From assembly GCA_028641055.1 (NCBI GenBank), contig CM054063.1:179558756-179622755 (forward strand): a stretch of DNA of 64,000 nucleotides, given 5' to 3'. Below the pieces are notes generated by a model. That model saw only the letters and a list, made by a program, of their open reading frames with translations. It searched no databases and was not told where the DNA came from. Positions within the stretch are counted from its first letter, which is position 1. Every line of letters begins with the position of its first letter. Shown one piece after another: positions 12,325 through 23,737 of this stretch. The DNA comes from Alopecurus myosuroides (taxonomy: Eukaryota > Streptophyta > Magnoliopsida > Poales > Poaceae). Made by a program: the position numbers and the translations under genes.

Positions 12325-13673
12325 ATGGAGCAGAGAACTTATTGGCCATTCAGTGTTAGGAATTTCCCTCAAGAGCTAAATATTCCCGTTGAAAAATTAG
12401 AGGTAGATCCTAGTGTTATTAAAATGATTTATGAATCTCGTTTCTATGGAAAGCCTAAAGAAGAACCTTTGTTCCATCTTAAGAAAAATTTGATGAAAGA
12501 TGTAAAACTTTGAACTTGAATCATGCAAACATCAACACTACTAAAGTTAAACTCTTTCCCTTCTCACTAGGAGGCAAAGCATTAGATTGGATATTAAGAT
12601 GGCCTCCTAGAAATTTTACTACTTGGTTCAACTTAAGGGCTGCATTTATTGAAAGGTTTTGTCATGCTGAAAAGAATTACAATGTTAAATAATTGCTCAT
12701 TACCTTTAAACATGAAAAAGATGAATCAATGATACAAGCATGGGAGAGATTTAGAAGTAGAGCATATGGAATAGGGCATGGCTTTAGAGATTGGATACTT
12801 ATGCATATGTTTTATAAGGGACTTTCTGAAACTTCTAGAGCCTTTTTTGATAATTAATGTGGGGGATCTTTTACTAGTACTAATGCTGCAAATACCCATG
12901 TTTTTCTTGAAAGTTTGCTCTTAGAGGTTAAAATTAAAGAGAGCTTAAAAAAGGCTGAAGTACCCGAGGATATTTTTGATGATCGCTATGAGATTTTTAA
13001 TATGCATAATAGAAAAGGAAAAGTAGAGGAAATTATGATGCTTACTGAAATTAAGGATCCATTGCTTGATTTAGAAAAAAGTAGCTTGCAAGAACTTATT
13101 GCTACTCTACAAAAATTTGCTAGTGATCCCACTATAAATGTTAATCAACCTGGCTTTGGATCTTATATTGCTAATCATGTCTTGCAAGCAAAAATTGCTA
13201 GGTACAAGAATGAGGCCATGATACCTCCTAAGCTTGGGGAGGCATGGATCCCCAAGGTGCTAGTTTCAATTGGAAAAGAAATTCACCATGCTATGTTAGA
13301 TCTAGGTTCTAGTGTATCGGTACTCTCTAAAGAATTATATGAATTGCTAGAACTAGAAAATTTAGAGAAGTGCTCAAGTGAATTTTTCCTTGCTGATAAC
13401 TCTACTAAACATGCTATAGGACAAGTAAAAGATGTTATGATTGAATTGCACATGACTTTTGTACCCGTTGATTTCATAATTATGGATATGGGGGATAAAT
13501 CCCCTAGTCCTATTATTTTGGGTAGACCTTTTCTTCGTACTACAGGTGCAATCATAGACTCCAAGGAAGGGAATGTCAAGTTTCAGTTCCCTCACAATAA
13601 AAGCATGGAGCACTTCCTAAGGAAGAGGGGCACGCTGAAGAACAAGCTCCCTCATGAGCTTTATCCCTCTTGA
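12325..13673 (+). pseudogene. Gag plus retropepsin-like protease of element B (broken)
   Basis: The region reads as one Gag-protease polyprotein broken by stops and a frame change. The piece 12325-12513 gives the N-terminus, 12510-12692 continues in another frame with the Gag motif GGKALDWILRWPP, and stops follow near 12690 and 12856. From 12915 an open frame of 252 codons runs to the natural end HELYPS. It contains the protease active site as DLGSSVSV (near 13300-13323; related elements usually read DLGASV) and the downstream IILGRPFLRTTGA motif. A CCHC zinc knuckle is not visible. No RT or integrase follows. The downstream bases AAGAAAGCGCTTTACGGGAG are typical of the untranslated part in this group of cereal elements. 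Athila-lineage placement is inferred from the Gag motifs and the primer site. Confidence 0.75.
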
Positions 13674-16011
13674 TTATCAAGTAAGTAAAGCCTAGCTATA
13701 TGGCTATAAAGAAAGCGCTTTACGGGAGGCAACCCGGTTGTTTTTGTTTGGATTTTCCTAGTGTCCTCTTGCTGTCTCAAGAGATTAGTTTTTTTTAATT
13801 CTGGAGTTTTCAATAAAGAGTCAAGTCAAACCCATTTGGACTTATAAGTTGCTATCCTAGTGCATGAAATTTCTGTTTCAGCACGAGTCTGATCACCGTA
13901 TGATTTTACGTTTTTTATTGGTATGTCGGATTGAGCTAATGTTTTAGTATGTTCTGCAACTTTTCGTCCTCTGTAATCACAAAAATTGGATAAATTTTTT
14001 GACGAGTCTAGCTTACGGAAAAACGTTCGTTTTGCTGCTGCTGCTTTTCTGGACAGATTCTGCCTTCTTTTGTTTTATGCACTCTTTGGGCTTGGGAATC
14101 GAATTTCCATGATTCTTTCAAGCAAGAGAGTGAATATACAAAATAATTAACCTTATTGTCTATCTACTGGAGCATTTGATTTGGATTTTTTCACAGCAAG
14201 CATGTGATTTGTTTGTCCTTACTAATCTCACCCCACAGAAAAAGAATGTGAGAAACATGTTTTGTGAAGTTTTTTTCACAGGGAATAGAGGAGCTGAGCC
14301 TCAAGACATCCAAGAGTAGTGAAAGCCATAATCTTGGGGATGTGATGAACACCCCACTGGAGCTACATTCTTTTGGTTAGCACACGTCTACTTTCTGTTT
14401 TTCTAAGCAAAGCATTTATCGTAGAGACTTGAAGCGTCTAGTTTTTGTTTTTATTTTTGTTTTGATAAGGCCACCACCATCATTTTATATGAGATTGAGC
14501 TACTGGAGTTTGGGGTTGGAATGTATTGGATTCTAGTATTATGACTTGGAATAGGGATGCCATGGTTGATTTGAAGAGCTACATATGTTTGCATGATTTA
14601 TAGGCTTTTTATGTGTAGAAATTTGCAATAATGTTGTCTTGAGCTATCTCTTATTCATGTCCTTGATATTAATTGCTGGTTTATTTAGTTTGTCATGAAA
14701 TGAGTAGTTCTATGGACATATGCATGCATAGTAGCTGGTCAACTATCTCCCTCTTGCTAGCCCAAAAATTTAAAAATTCCAACAAGTAAAAACTTGTTTC
14801 TAACACTCCTTAGCCAAGTATTTCCAGTGAGTCCACCATATCTTCCCATTAGCTTCATTGCTATTCCGAGTATGTTCACCATGTTATTGTGTTATTTCTG
14901 TTCTAAATTAAGATATTCACTTTATTAATTGTCATGGGTTGAACTTGGGATAGGACTCTCACGAACTTTTGAAGGCACACTTTACTTTTTATGCATCTAA
15001 TAAACATGACCCAATAATGGGAGCCACAAGTTTTGCGTTTGACAAGTGTGTGGTTGGGAGCTAGCTATAAACGTGTATCACCGGAAATCTTTCAACATTG
15101 CACAAAAAAATTTACATTTGGTTGATATCATGTACTTTTGTTTTTGGACTCCTGCCATGCCGAAATGAAATAGAGGAATAGTAAGTTTGGATGAGTAAGT
15201 ATCTATATGACTAGAGAAACGCATTGGGCCGCTAACCCAAGCCATGCTTTATCATGGTGGAAATTTACTTACAGCTTGCACATCCTATAATAAAATAAGA
15301 AGCTATGCATAATAGTGAATGAAAATAAAAAGGATGATGAGTCTACTCCGTTTGTTCATCTTGTCATTGTAACATGGGCTTGTTTCCATGTCATGGGGCA
15401 AGAGGTACCTCTCTGCGGTTCTCTATGATGTCATTAATACTTATTATGATTGTACAAAGCTTATTAGGAATCTTAAGTTGAGTAATCATGGAGTAGGTTT
15501 TCACACTCACGGGGCATGAGGCTTTCAACCACCTTGTCATTCTCATTACTTCAATACTCACAATTTTAAGATGCTAGTGATAAAGGGGAAATGATAGTCC
15601 TAGATCAATGGATACCACATTTCAATTAGTAATTTTAGTTGAATAATTTATAGGCTAAATAAGACTTGATCATGTTTTACCTCTACTCAATTTTCTCCAA
15701 AGTGTCCACCATATTTTCTATTCTCCATTATGCTATTCTTTGACCAATATAGGATTTTATTTTTCATTTTATGTATGCATTTGGTCCATAGTGCTTTTAT
15801 TTCATTATACACTTTGTGAACTTTCATGAAGCATCTTTGCTTGCATATTTGATATTTCTTACAACATGAATTGTATATTGCTACTCATTTCTAGTATTAA
15901 TCATTTGATTATATGTAGCATGAATAATCCTCCTTGATATCCCATGATTGTTTCAATATGCAAAACCCATCTTAGTTCTATCACCTTCATACTCGAGGAC
16001 GAGCATGGGTT
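13674..16011 (+). other. Non-coding 3' internal region of element B
   Basis: This 2.3-kb stretch lies between the protease and the PPT, where autonomous relatives carry pol and an envelope-like ORF. I see no long ORF and no RT or integrase motif in any frame. The PPT AAGCTTGGGGATGT occupies 16012-16025. Confidence 0.6.
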
Positions 16012-16025
16012 AAGCTTGGGGATGT

Positions 16026-17729
16026 TGATGCATGTAAAATGCATAGATGAATTTTTCATATTTTCACATGGTTTTCTATTACATATTGCATCATATAAGG
16101 GTATAATTCAATGTTTTATAGTATTTTGGGGTTAAATTACAAAGTCCCCCAACTTTTATGGAATTAACCCTGCCTGTCAGAAACCCCGTTTTCTATATTT
16201 TTGACGTTTCAGGGGGCAAACTTCCGCGAAATCACCTGAAAATCTGCGGGGGTCATTTTCTTGGAAGGAGAAGACTTGCGGGTGAAGGATCCACGAGAAT
16301 TGGGCAAGGAGGCCCAAAAGAGGACACTCCACGCGGCCAGATTCCTTGGCCGCGTGAGAGGCCCCCTTTTGGCCCCTGTGGCCCCAATTCCTTCCATCTT
16401 CGACTTACCGACTCCGTCTTGACCTAAAACTGACTATAAAAAGGGTCCCCCGTACCCTTACGGAGAAGAGCGCCGCCGAAACACCGAAACACCAAAACAG
16501 AGACCAGAAGTTCCAGATTGGAGGGGGAAAACTCCGGCGGGGCGCCGCCGGTGTGATCTCCTACCCCTCCAATGTCATCTCCATCGACATCTCCATGAAG
16601 AGGGAGTAGTCCACCCCAGGGCTATGTGTTTGTGGAAGTAGCACTTGTATCTCTCTCTCTATGTGCTTCACTAATTAGATCCGTATTAGCCGCCTCACAT
16701 GATTACGGGCACCGTTGTAATTCCTATGTGGTGGATCTTTTCTATGAGTTATTGAATCTGAGATTGCAATTTTCTCTCTTGATTTATTTGAGTAGATGTA
16801 TCTTATGTACCCCGTTCTTATTTGCTAGCTTTGATCAATCTAGTTCTTGAGAGCGTGTGTGGGGTGATGGGTGCATTAGTTGGAGTAACGGGGGGGGGGG
16901 GGGTGGCTAGTGCTATGAAAGTGACAGAAGTTCAGCGATCAACTTAGGTTTTATTAAACCTTTCTTAGTTACCTCACTAGGGATAAAAAGGAGTACCTTG
17001 TTATCGGGGATTTGAAGTGTCACTAATCAATCTCCATGACTAGATCTAGCAAGTTCTTACTTCAACTTCATGTCACATTGCTTAAAGCTATACTCTGGTT
17101 TTTCCTTAATTATCGAGGTGTTATGATTTATTTCGCATCTTGGTGGAGTATAAGAGGGATCAATATGACCGTAGAGATCTCTATGCTAGGACGTGATGCC
17201 CATATGAAAGTACTCAATGTTAAACATGTTATTGTAATCTCACATGTAATTCTTTATGTCCACCGTCTACCACTTTATTTGAGAGAATGCAAGTGTGAAA
17301 CCATGAACCCCGGTCCTATTTTAAATATAAGAAAACACTCTAGTTACTTTACTTGCACTTTACTTTACTTGCATCTCCAATTCGAATTTACATTATCTCC
17401 ATCACCACTTGCATCACAAAAATACAAAAACAATCCATTGCATATTTATTTTCTCATTTGCATTTAGTAGTAGATTTAATTATTGCACATTTACTTTCAG
17501 TTTTGCATTGCAATTTAGAAGTCTCACACCTTGTGCTTGACAACCACTTGGTGAGGTTGAGGGCACAAAATTCTCTACTTGTTTGCAGGATCCTGGAGGA
17601 AGCTTGGAAGACAACTGCTAAAATACTGGCTCCCCAAGAGTTCGATATAAACCCTCGAGTCACCCTCGTGGGGAAGAAGGCTTGCCACTAGCTACACACT
17701 CTGCACTTGGAGTCTCAACCTAGCCATCA
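16026..17729 (+). repeat. 3' LTR of element B
   Basis: It is 1,704 bp long and starts TGATGCATG, with the PPT directly before it. It differs from the 5' LTR by scattered substitutions and by a run of fourteen G at 16890-16903. It ends GCCATCA, followed by the target duplication ccatc. Confidence 0.9.
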
Positions 17730-17734
17730 CCATC

Positions 17735-17866
17735 TCAGCTGCATCAACCTTCCGAAGTTGCTTGTCCTCCTATTGGTTGATTCAACCTTGGTTTCTTTTC
17801 CGAGGGATAACTTGTCGCTGCACTCCTCACAACCTTTCTCTTGGGGTTTACCAACGTCAGCCATCA
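17735..17866 (+). repeat. 3' LTR of element A, right part
   Basis: This is the terminal 132 bp of A's LTR, separated from the rest by element B. It matches the reverse complement of element C's LTR end (left C LTR 17878 onward) and ends GCCATCA before the duplication gcggt. Confidence 0.85.
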
Positions 17867-17877
17867 GCGGTGCATGC

Positions 17878-19530
17878 TGATGCGCGTGTAACACACGTTC
17901 GTTAGGAGACCCCAAGAGGAAGGTATGAAAAGCATAGTAGAAAGTTTCCCTCAGAAATAAACCAAGGTTCAATCGACCAGTAGGAGAAAGAAGCAAATTC
18001 CAAAGGTTGATGCAGCTGAGATGGCATGGCGCATTACCGGTTCAGCAGCAATGTGGAACCTACGCAACACAATCAATTCACTTTTCCCCAACGAAGCAGC
18101 GAGGTTGTCAATCTCACCGGTTTTGCTGAACACAAAGATGGTAAACGTGTTGTGTGTAAACAGTATAAAAATAGAAGTAGCAGTGTGAAAACAGTGGAAG
18201 AAGTGTGCGTATTATCAGTATGAGAAAATGGACCGGGGGTCCACAGTTCACTAGTGGTGTCTCTCCATAAAAGATACTCCCTCCGTCCACTTTTATAAGG
18301 CACACTTATTAGCATTTTAATGGCAAGAAGTATGCCTTATAAAAGTGGACGAAGGGAGTAGCTAACATGCATGGTGAACAAATTACAGCTGTGAAATTGA
18401 TAGATAAAGAAACATGCATGCCATAAAGATTACTAAGAGATTCATGCGGACATTACAACAAAATACATAGATCGTTATCCAACTGCATCTATGACTAATA
18501 ATCCACCCTCCGAATATCATCCGAACAAACGTTGGGTATTAAGTTGGAAGCAACAGATTATTGCAGTAAGCAAAGTGTGTAATAAACAATGTAAACGAAG
18601 TAAACATAGTTGTTTTCTCCCTAATGGCAACAACACATCCTCCATCCGTCACGTTTCTGTCACTCGAGCACAGATGCAAAGGAGGCATGAACCCACTATC
18701 GAGCATAAATACTCCCTCTTGGAGTTGCTAGCATCTACTTGGCCAAAGCATCTACTAACAACGGAGAACATGCAAGATCATAAATAACATACACACGAAG
18801 ACAACATTATAGATTGATAATCAAGAGACATAGCATTCAATAATCATCGGATCCCAGCAAACACAACATGAAGCATTATAATAAGATGATCTCGATCATG
18901 TGAGGCAGCTCACGAAAACCAAACATGAGGCATAAAGAGGAGAGGCCAACCATCTAGCTACTGCTATGGACCCCTAGTCCAAGGATGAACTAATCACGCA
19001 TCACTCCGGAGGCGAGATGGTGGTGTAGACCCCTCCGGTGATAATTTTCCCTCCCGGCAGGGTGCCGGGGAGAACTCCAGAACCCTCCCGATCTCGGGTT
19101 GATGATGACGGCAGCGTCGGGTGATTTTCGTGGAAAAGTGGTCTATTTTTACGGTTAACTATCCGAGGGGTAATATAGGCGAAAGGGCGATGGCGGTGGA
19201 CGCCCGAGGGGCCCACACCACCCCCAGGCACGACCAGGGGGCGCGCCGCCCTATGGTGTGGCCCCCCTCCAGGCCTCTTCGGGACTCCGTGTAACCTTCG
19301 GGAATTCTAAGACTTCCGGGCTTTGAATTTTCCAATTCCGAGAGTATTTCCAGAAGAACTTTTCTGAAACTAAAAACAGCAGAAAACATGAACTGGCTCT
19401 GTGGCATCTTCTCAATAGGTTAGTCCCTGGAAATCGATAAGAATGACATAAAGTGTAAGGAAAACATGTAGCATATGGCATGAAAACAACATGGAACATC
19501 AGAAATTAAGATTACGTTTATGACGTATCA
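17878..19530 (-). repeat. 3' LTR of element C (contains a MITE)
   Basis: It is 1,653 bp long and ends TGACGTATCA on the plus strand. It carries an 82-bp Stowaway MITE that the 5' LTR lacks; without it and the duplicated TA the length is 1,569 bp. Confidence 0.9.
18277..18358. mobile_element. 82-bp Stowaway-type MITE
   Basis: The terminal inverted repeats begin CTCCCTCCGTCC and extend for about 26 bp with one mismatch. They leave only a short loop. The TA target is duplicated (18275-18276 and 18359-18360). The empty site reads AAAAGATAGCTAAC in the other LTR of the same element, which proves insertion after element C arrived. Confidence 0.92.
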
Positions 19531-19544
19531 ACATCCCCAAGCTT

Positions 19545-22200
19545 AGTTCCTACTCGTCGTCGAGTAGGTAAACGATAAAAACACATAATTTCTGATTTGA
19601 CATGCTACCAACATAAACTTGATCATTTAAATTGTAAAAGCATAAGCATATCTGAGATCATAGAACTCTAACACAAGCATGATAAATATAATTCTAACAA
19701 TAAAACAAAGCAATCACTTTGCATCATGAAAAGTAACACAAACAAAAGATCATGAATAATACTGCACTCGAGAGTTATACGTTTATTTCAGGCATAGAGA
19801 TAACATAACAAAGTGATATTTCTCTTGTCCTTAAGAGTGGGGAAAACCATAAATGCCAGGACACCTTCAAAGTTTAAGAGGAAGACTAGAACACATAATT
19901 TGAGAACAAACAATAACACATCATGAATTAATTAATTGTGTTTCTGGGACAAATGCACATTAAACTCAGAATGGCAACGATGCTCTCTCAACTGTGCATA
20001 AAGTTAGAAGATAGAGACTCAACATAAAAGTAAAAGAAAGGCCCTTCGCAGAGGGAAGCAGGGATCACTCATGTGCTATAGCTTTTATTTTGTTAAACAG
20101 AGGCATAAAATGGTTGACACTCCTCCAAACCTTTCTTACACAAACCATGGCTAACCGAATCCTCGGGTGCCTGCCAACAATCACATACCATTGAGGAATG
20201 TTTAATTTTTTAGAGAGGTGTGTATGCTTATGTCAACGAATAGTAAACAGACAATACAGTGCGTCACAAGCCAACTAGACTTCACAAGAGCGGCTCCCAT
20301 AGAAGGACGCATCTGGATAAAAGGTCATCGCTCTTTCTCTTTTGTTTACACAATTATGCTTTGACTGATAAATCAGAGGAAAAATAGTGAAGAGAATTTG
20401 TTGTATTAATTTGGGGCTGGGCACCCCGCTGCCAGCTCTTCTATCAATTGGATAAACGGATGAAGCCACTAGTCCAGGGTGTGAAAGTACAATCAATAAG
20501 TGAGATAAAGATTCTCTATTTACGTCCTCATGAGCTAAAACAGGAGTAATTTTGAAGGTTTTAAAGGTAACACATGAGCAATTTACTTTGGAGTGACAGT
20601 TAAATACCACATGTCGGTAAGTATGGTGGACACATTTGGAAAAATTTGGTTTTTGGGAGTTGGATGCACGAGTAGATCTCATACTCAGTACAGATGGAGG
20701 CTAGCAAAAGACTTGGATCGGCAAATCAAGAGAGCAATAATGGCATAATCATGCATAGCGACAAAAAAATCATTAATCAAAGCATAAGTGGTACTAAAAG
20801 TTCAAAAAATAAATGATTATAGAGGCTATAAGTGACTGGTTTGTAGTTATAAACATGGTGTAAGCATGCGCCAAGTCAACCAAATAAAATATTCAAAGCA
20901 TAACACCACAAAGTTATGCTTCAATATGACAAGAACAACTCATGATTCTTTAAATGGCACATTAAACACTCTCATATATTTGAGAAAAATCATGCTACAA
21001 AATAAATACTAGGATTTAGAATTAAAATAACATCTAGCATGACATGAAAAAGTCTAGCCGCAGTCTATACAAGCTTCTAATTGCATCGTTATAAGCACGA
21101 AAACTGTACTACTGCTTTCCAACACCAAGCATTTCATACTAAACAAAAACTCTCCAAGAGATACAGAAATTAAACAAGAGAGTACTAACATAACTCTACT
21201 AAAACTAACAACTCTGAATAAGAGATGCAAGAAAAACAGGACCTAAACAGGAATTTTGCAGCAGCTAGAAGAAAAACTAAGAATACGAGCATAATGAGTA
21301 TTCAAACGAAAAAGAGGAGCATGTCTATATCCCACACAAAGAATTCTAGGTTCCAACTATATGATTGACGCAAGGAAAACAAAATAAAACAAAAGAAAAA
21401 CAAACATATGCTCCAAGTAAACTTCATATGATGTGACCGAATAAAAATATATTTTCACTAGAAGTGACCTGATAAATTGTTGATGAAGAAGGGGATGCCT
21501 TGGGCATCCCCACGCTTAGATGCTTGAGTCTTCTTAGAATTTTCTGGGATGAACCACGGGGGCATCCCCGAGCTTTGACCTTGCACTCTTCTTGATCACA
21601 TTATATCACCCTCTTCTCTTTACTCTTGAAAACTTCCTTCACACCACACTCAAAGTAATTCGCATTAGAGGGTTAGTGAAACAATAAAAAATCCATGGGT
21701 TCTGCATGGGAAAAAGTGCTATTGATACCTTTAAACATTATCTACAGACACTAATGTTTCGTGAAGCAAATAAATCCACTTGACATAGTAAAAGAGCAAA
21801 TGCAAGAAAAATGGCAGAATCTGCCAAAACCAGAACAGTCTATAAAGACGATTTTTTCGGGGCACTTATGTTGCTCAGATCGAAAAACATAAAGAACAAA
21901 AATATTTAGGAATTAGATGAGGAATAAGCACAATAATTTTCAGGTCATTTTGATCTTTCTGGAATTTATACGATTTTTTACGGTGGACAACAGTAATTTT
22001 TTTCCTGCGCAGAAATCCAAAACCAACCCCAACTTTCGCTAGAAACTTTACTTGGCACAAATAAAACATGAAAATAAATATACCAAGGAGTTTCTACAGA
22101 AGTATACAAGCCCCTGACTCAAAGAAACAGAGAAGAACAAAGCAAAAATAAAACCATGGGTTATCTCCCAAGAAGTGCTTTTCTTTAACGCCTTCCAGGC
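19545..22200 (-). other. Non-coding 3' internal region of element C
   Basis: No convincing ORF is present (minus 20275-20682 is open but has no recognisable motif). The portion near 21240-21510 matches element A. Confidence 0.55.
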
Positions 22201-22202
22201 TT

Positions 22203-23608
22203 TCACCTAGGCACAGAAAGCCAGAAGATGCTCACATAAGAAATATGAGTTAAGAAAAAGAGAGCATAAAGAAGAAAGTATAAAACCAATTTAAGTCTAA
22301 CCCACTTCCTATGCATAGGAATCTTGTAAAGAAATAAATTAAATAAGCTCAAACTAGAAATCACGGGAAGGTCGAACAAGAGCAATTTCAAAACTTCCAA
22401 CCAAAAGAGAGGTGTTTTAGCAACATGAAAATTCCTACAACCATATTTTCCTCTCTCATAATAATTTCCAGTAGCATCATGAACAAACTCAACAACATAA
22501 TTATCACATAAAGCATGTTTGTCATGGTCTAGAAGCACACAATTCATATCAAGCTCAAAAACAGTGGGATAAAAATTTAAAATCAGCTCCACTTTCTTCC
22601 CACTTTTAGCAATAGAAAAACAAAATGATTGGTCACTCTTAAAAGGTATGGGACACATGAAAGCAATCCTATTTTCAGTAGCATTATAATTTATAACATC
22701 AATGAACATAGGACCATCATCTAGAGCATTATCATGTAAATTTTCTAAGCAAACTTCCTCATTATCATGCATATCAATAGAGGATTCTCATAGGATTTAT
22801 CAAAGTAGCATGGATGATCATAAATAACAGTAGAAATATCATTCTCACAAGTTTCATTCATAGTAGTATCATGGTCACAAGTATAACAAGTATCAATTTC
22901 ATCAAAAAGGGACATTTCAAAAGAATCAATAGGATCATCAATATAACACTCATCCTCCTTTGGTGAGCATGGATGGCAAACAAATAAGGTATGAGTTAAA
23001 GAGTTACTATAATTAGAAGGTAGACATAGGTAGCTACTCCATTCTTCCTCCCCTTGATCATTACTCTCCTCCTCTTTTTCATCCAATGAGCTTCCAGATT
23101 TAGCAGTTTCTTCTTCCATAGGTTCCTGCAAGACATTAGTCTCTCCCTTTGGGGGGAGAGAATCTATTAAGATATTTAAGTATGTAGTAATTATAATCCT
23201 TGTAATTATAAAACCAATATTCAAGTATATCATAAATCTCATATTTATAAGGTGCATCATCAATATCTTCAAGCAAATAAGCAATTTCGAATGCACCCTT
23301 CCAAGCAATAAATTCCTCAATTTGCTCCACATCATAAAAGTCATAATTTCCCTTAACATAAGAAGATATGGTAACATTATCATTATACTCACATTGAAAA
23401 TGGAGGTGTTTATACCTCCTACAGCAACAAGCTTTATCAAAGCAATAAGTAACATTATAAGTATAGCACAAGTTTTTAGCATAGTTATACAATCTATTAA
23501 TTTTCTCTCATAAGTGTATCCCTTTTTGTGACAAGTGGTGTTCCTTATAATATCTTTGTTGTTCATCCATGAACCCACCTTGCCAATACTATCTAGTTTC
23601 AAAGACAT
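22203..23608 (-). pseudogene. Unknown protein-coding region of element C, split over several frames
   Basis: Three overlapping minus-strand frames (23608-22745, 23492-23136 and 22772-22203) read as pieces of one former protein. The middle is acidic with a Glu-rich stretch (about 23050-23110). It is followed by a Cys/Asp-rich segment with CYIDDPIDSFEMSLFDE and CDHDTTMNETCEND, and the C-terminal part is hydrophobic. It begins about 100 bp downstream of the PBS, the place normally taken by gag. I know this type of ORF only as an uncharacterised protein of non-autonomous cereal gypsy elements and cannot assign a function. At least two frame changes (near 23140 and 22760) break it. Confidence 0.5.
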
Positions 23609-23708
23609 AAAACATTGCTAGCAAGCATGATAAAGATGGTAACAAGCAAAACAATAACAAAGTAAAGAGATTGGAAGTGAGAGACTCCCCTTGCAGAAAT
23701 TCTCTTCC

Positions 23709-23726
23709 TCCCCGGCAACGGCGCCA
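23709..23726 (-). promoter_or_regulatory. Primer-binding site of element C (tRNA-Asp)
   Basis: The plus strand reads TCCCCGGCAACGGCGCCA, identical to the 3' end of tRNA-Asp. The minus strand is therefore the primer-binding site, 11 bases from the 5' LTR. Confidence 0.88.
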
Positions 23727-23737
23727 GAAATTTAGCT

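Larger units (their letters stand above)
10277..17729 (+). mobile_element. Element B: gag-protease-only LTR retrotransposon nested in element A
   Basis: This 7,453-bp element is flanked by perfect duplications ccatc (10272-10276 and 17730-17734). Its LTRs are 10277-11967 and 16026-17729. The PBS is TGGCGCCGTTGCCGGGGA (tRNA-Asp) and the PPT is AAGCTTGGGGATGT, identical to that of A and C. The coding region holds a damaged Gag and an aspartic protease domain. About 2.3 kb follow without reverse transcriptase, RNase H or integrase, so the element is non-autonomous and must have moved with proteins supplied in trans. Wide sequence agreement between the LTRs suggests moderate age. Confidence 0.9.
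5904..17866 (+). mobile_element. Element A: internally deleted LTR retrotransposon (tRNA-Asp, Athila-type group), host of element B
   Basis: Element A starts TGATACGTC and ends GCCATCA. It is flanked by perfect 5-bp duplications gcggt (5899-5903 and 17867-17871). The 5' LTR is cut short at about 6791-6794, where it jumps straight into 3' internal sequence, so the PBS and any gag-pol are gone. The remaining internal part (6795-8822) is homologous next to the junction to the internal part of element C. The PPT AAGCTTGGGGATGT precedes the 3' LTR at 8837. Element B sits inside the 3' LTR. No coding sequence remains. Confidence 0.85.

Noticed and set aside
23709..23726. Sequence identical to the tRNA-Asp 3' end, as a possible tRNA gene
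   Set aside because: Only the last 18 bases match, with no tRNA body around them. The position next to an LTR makes it a primer-binding site.
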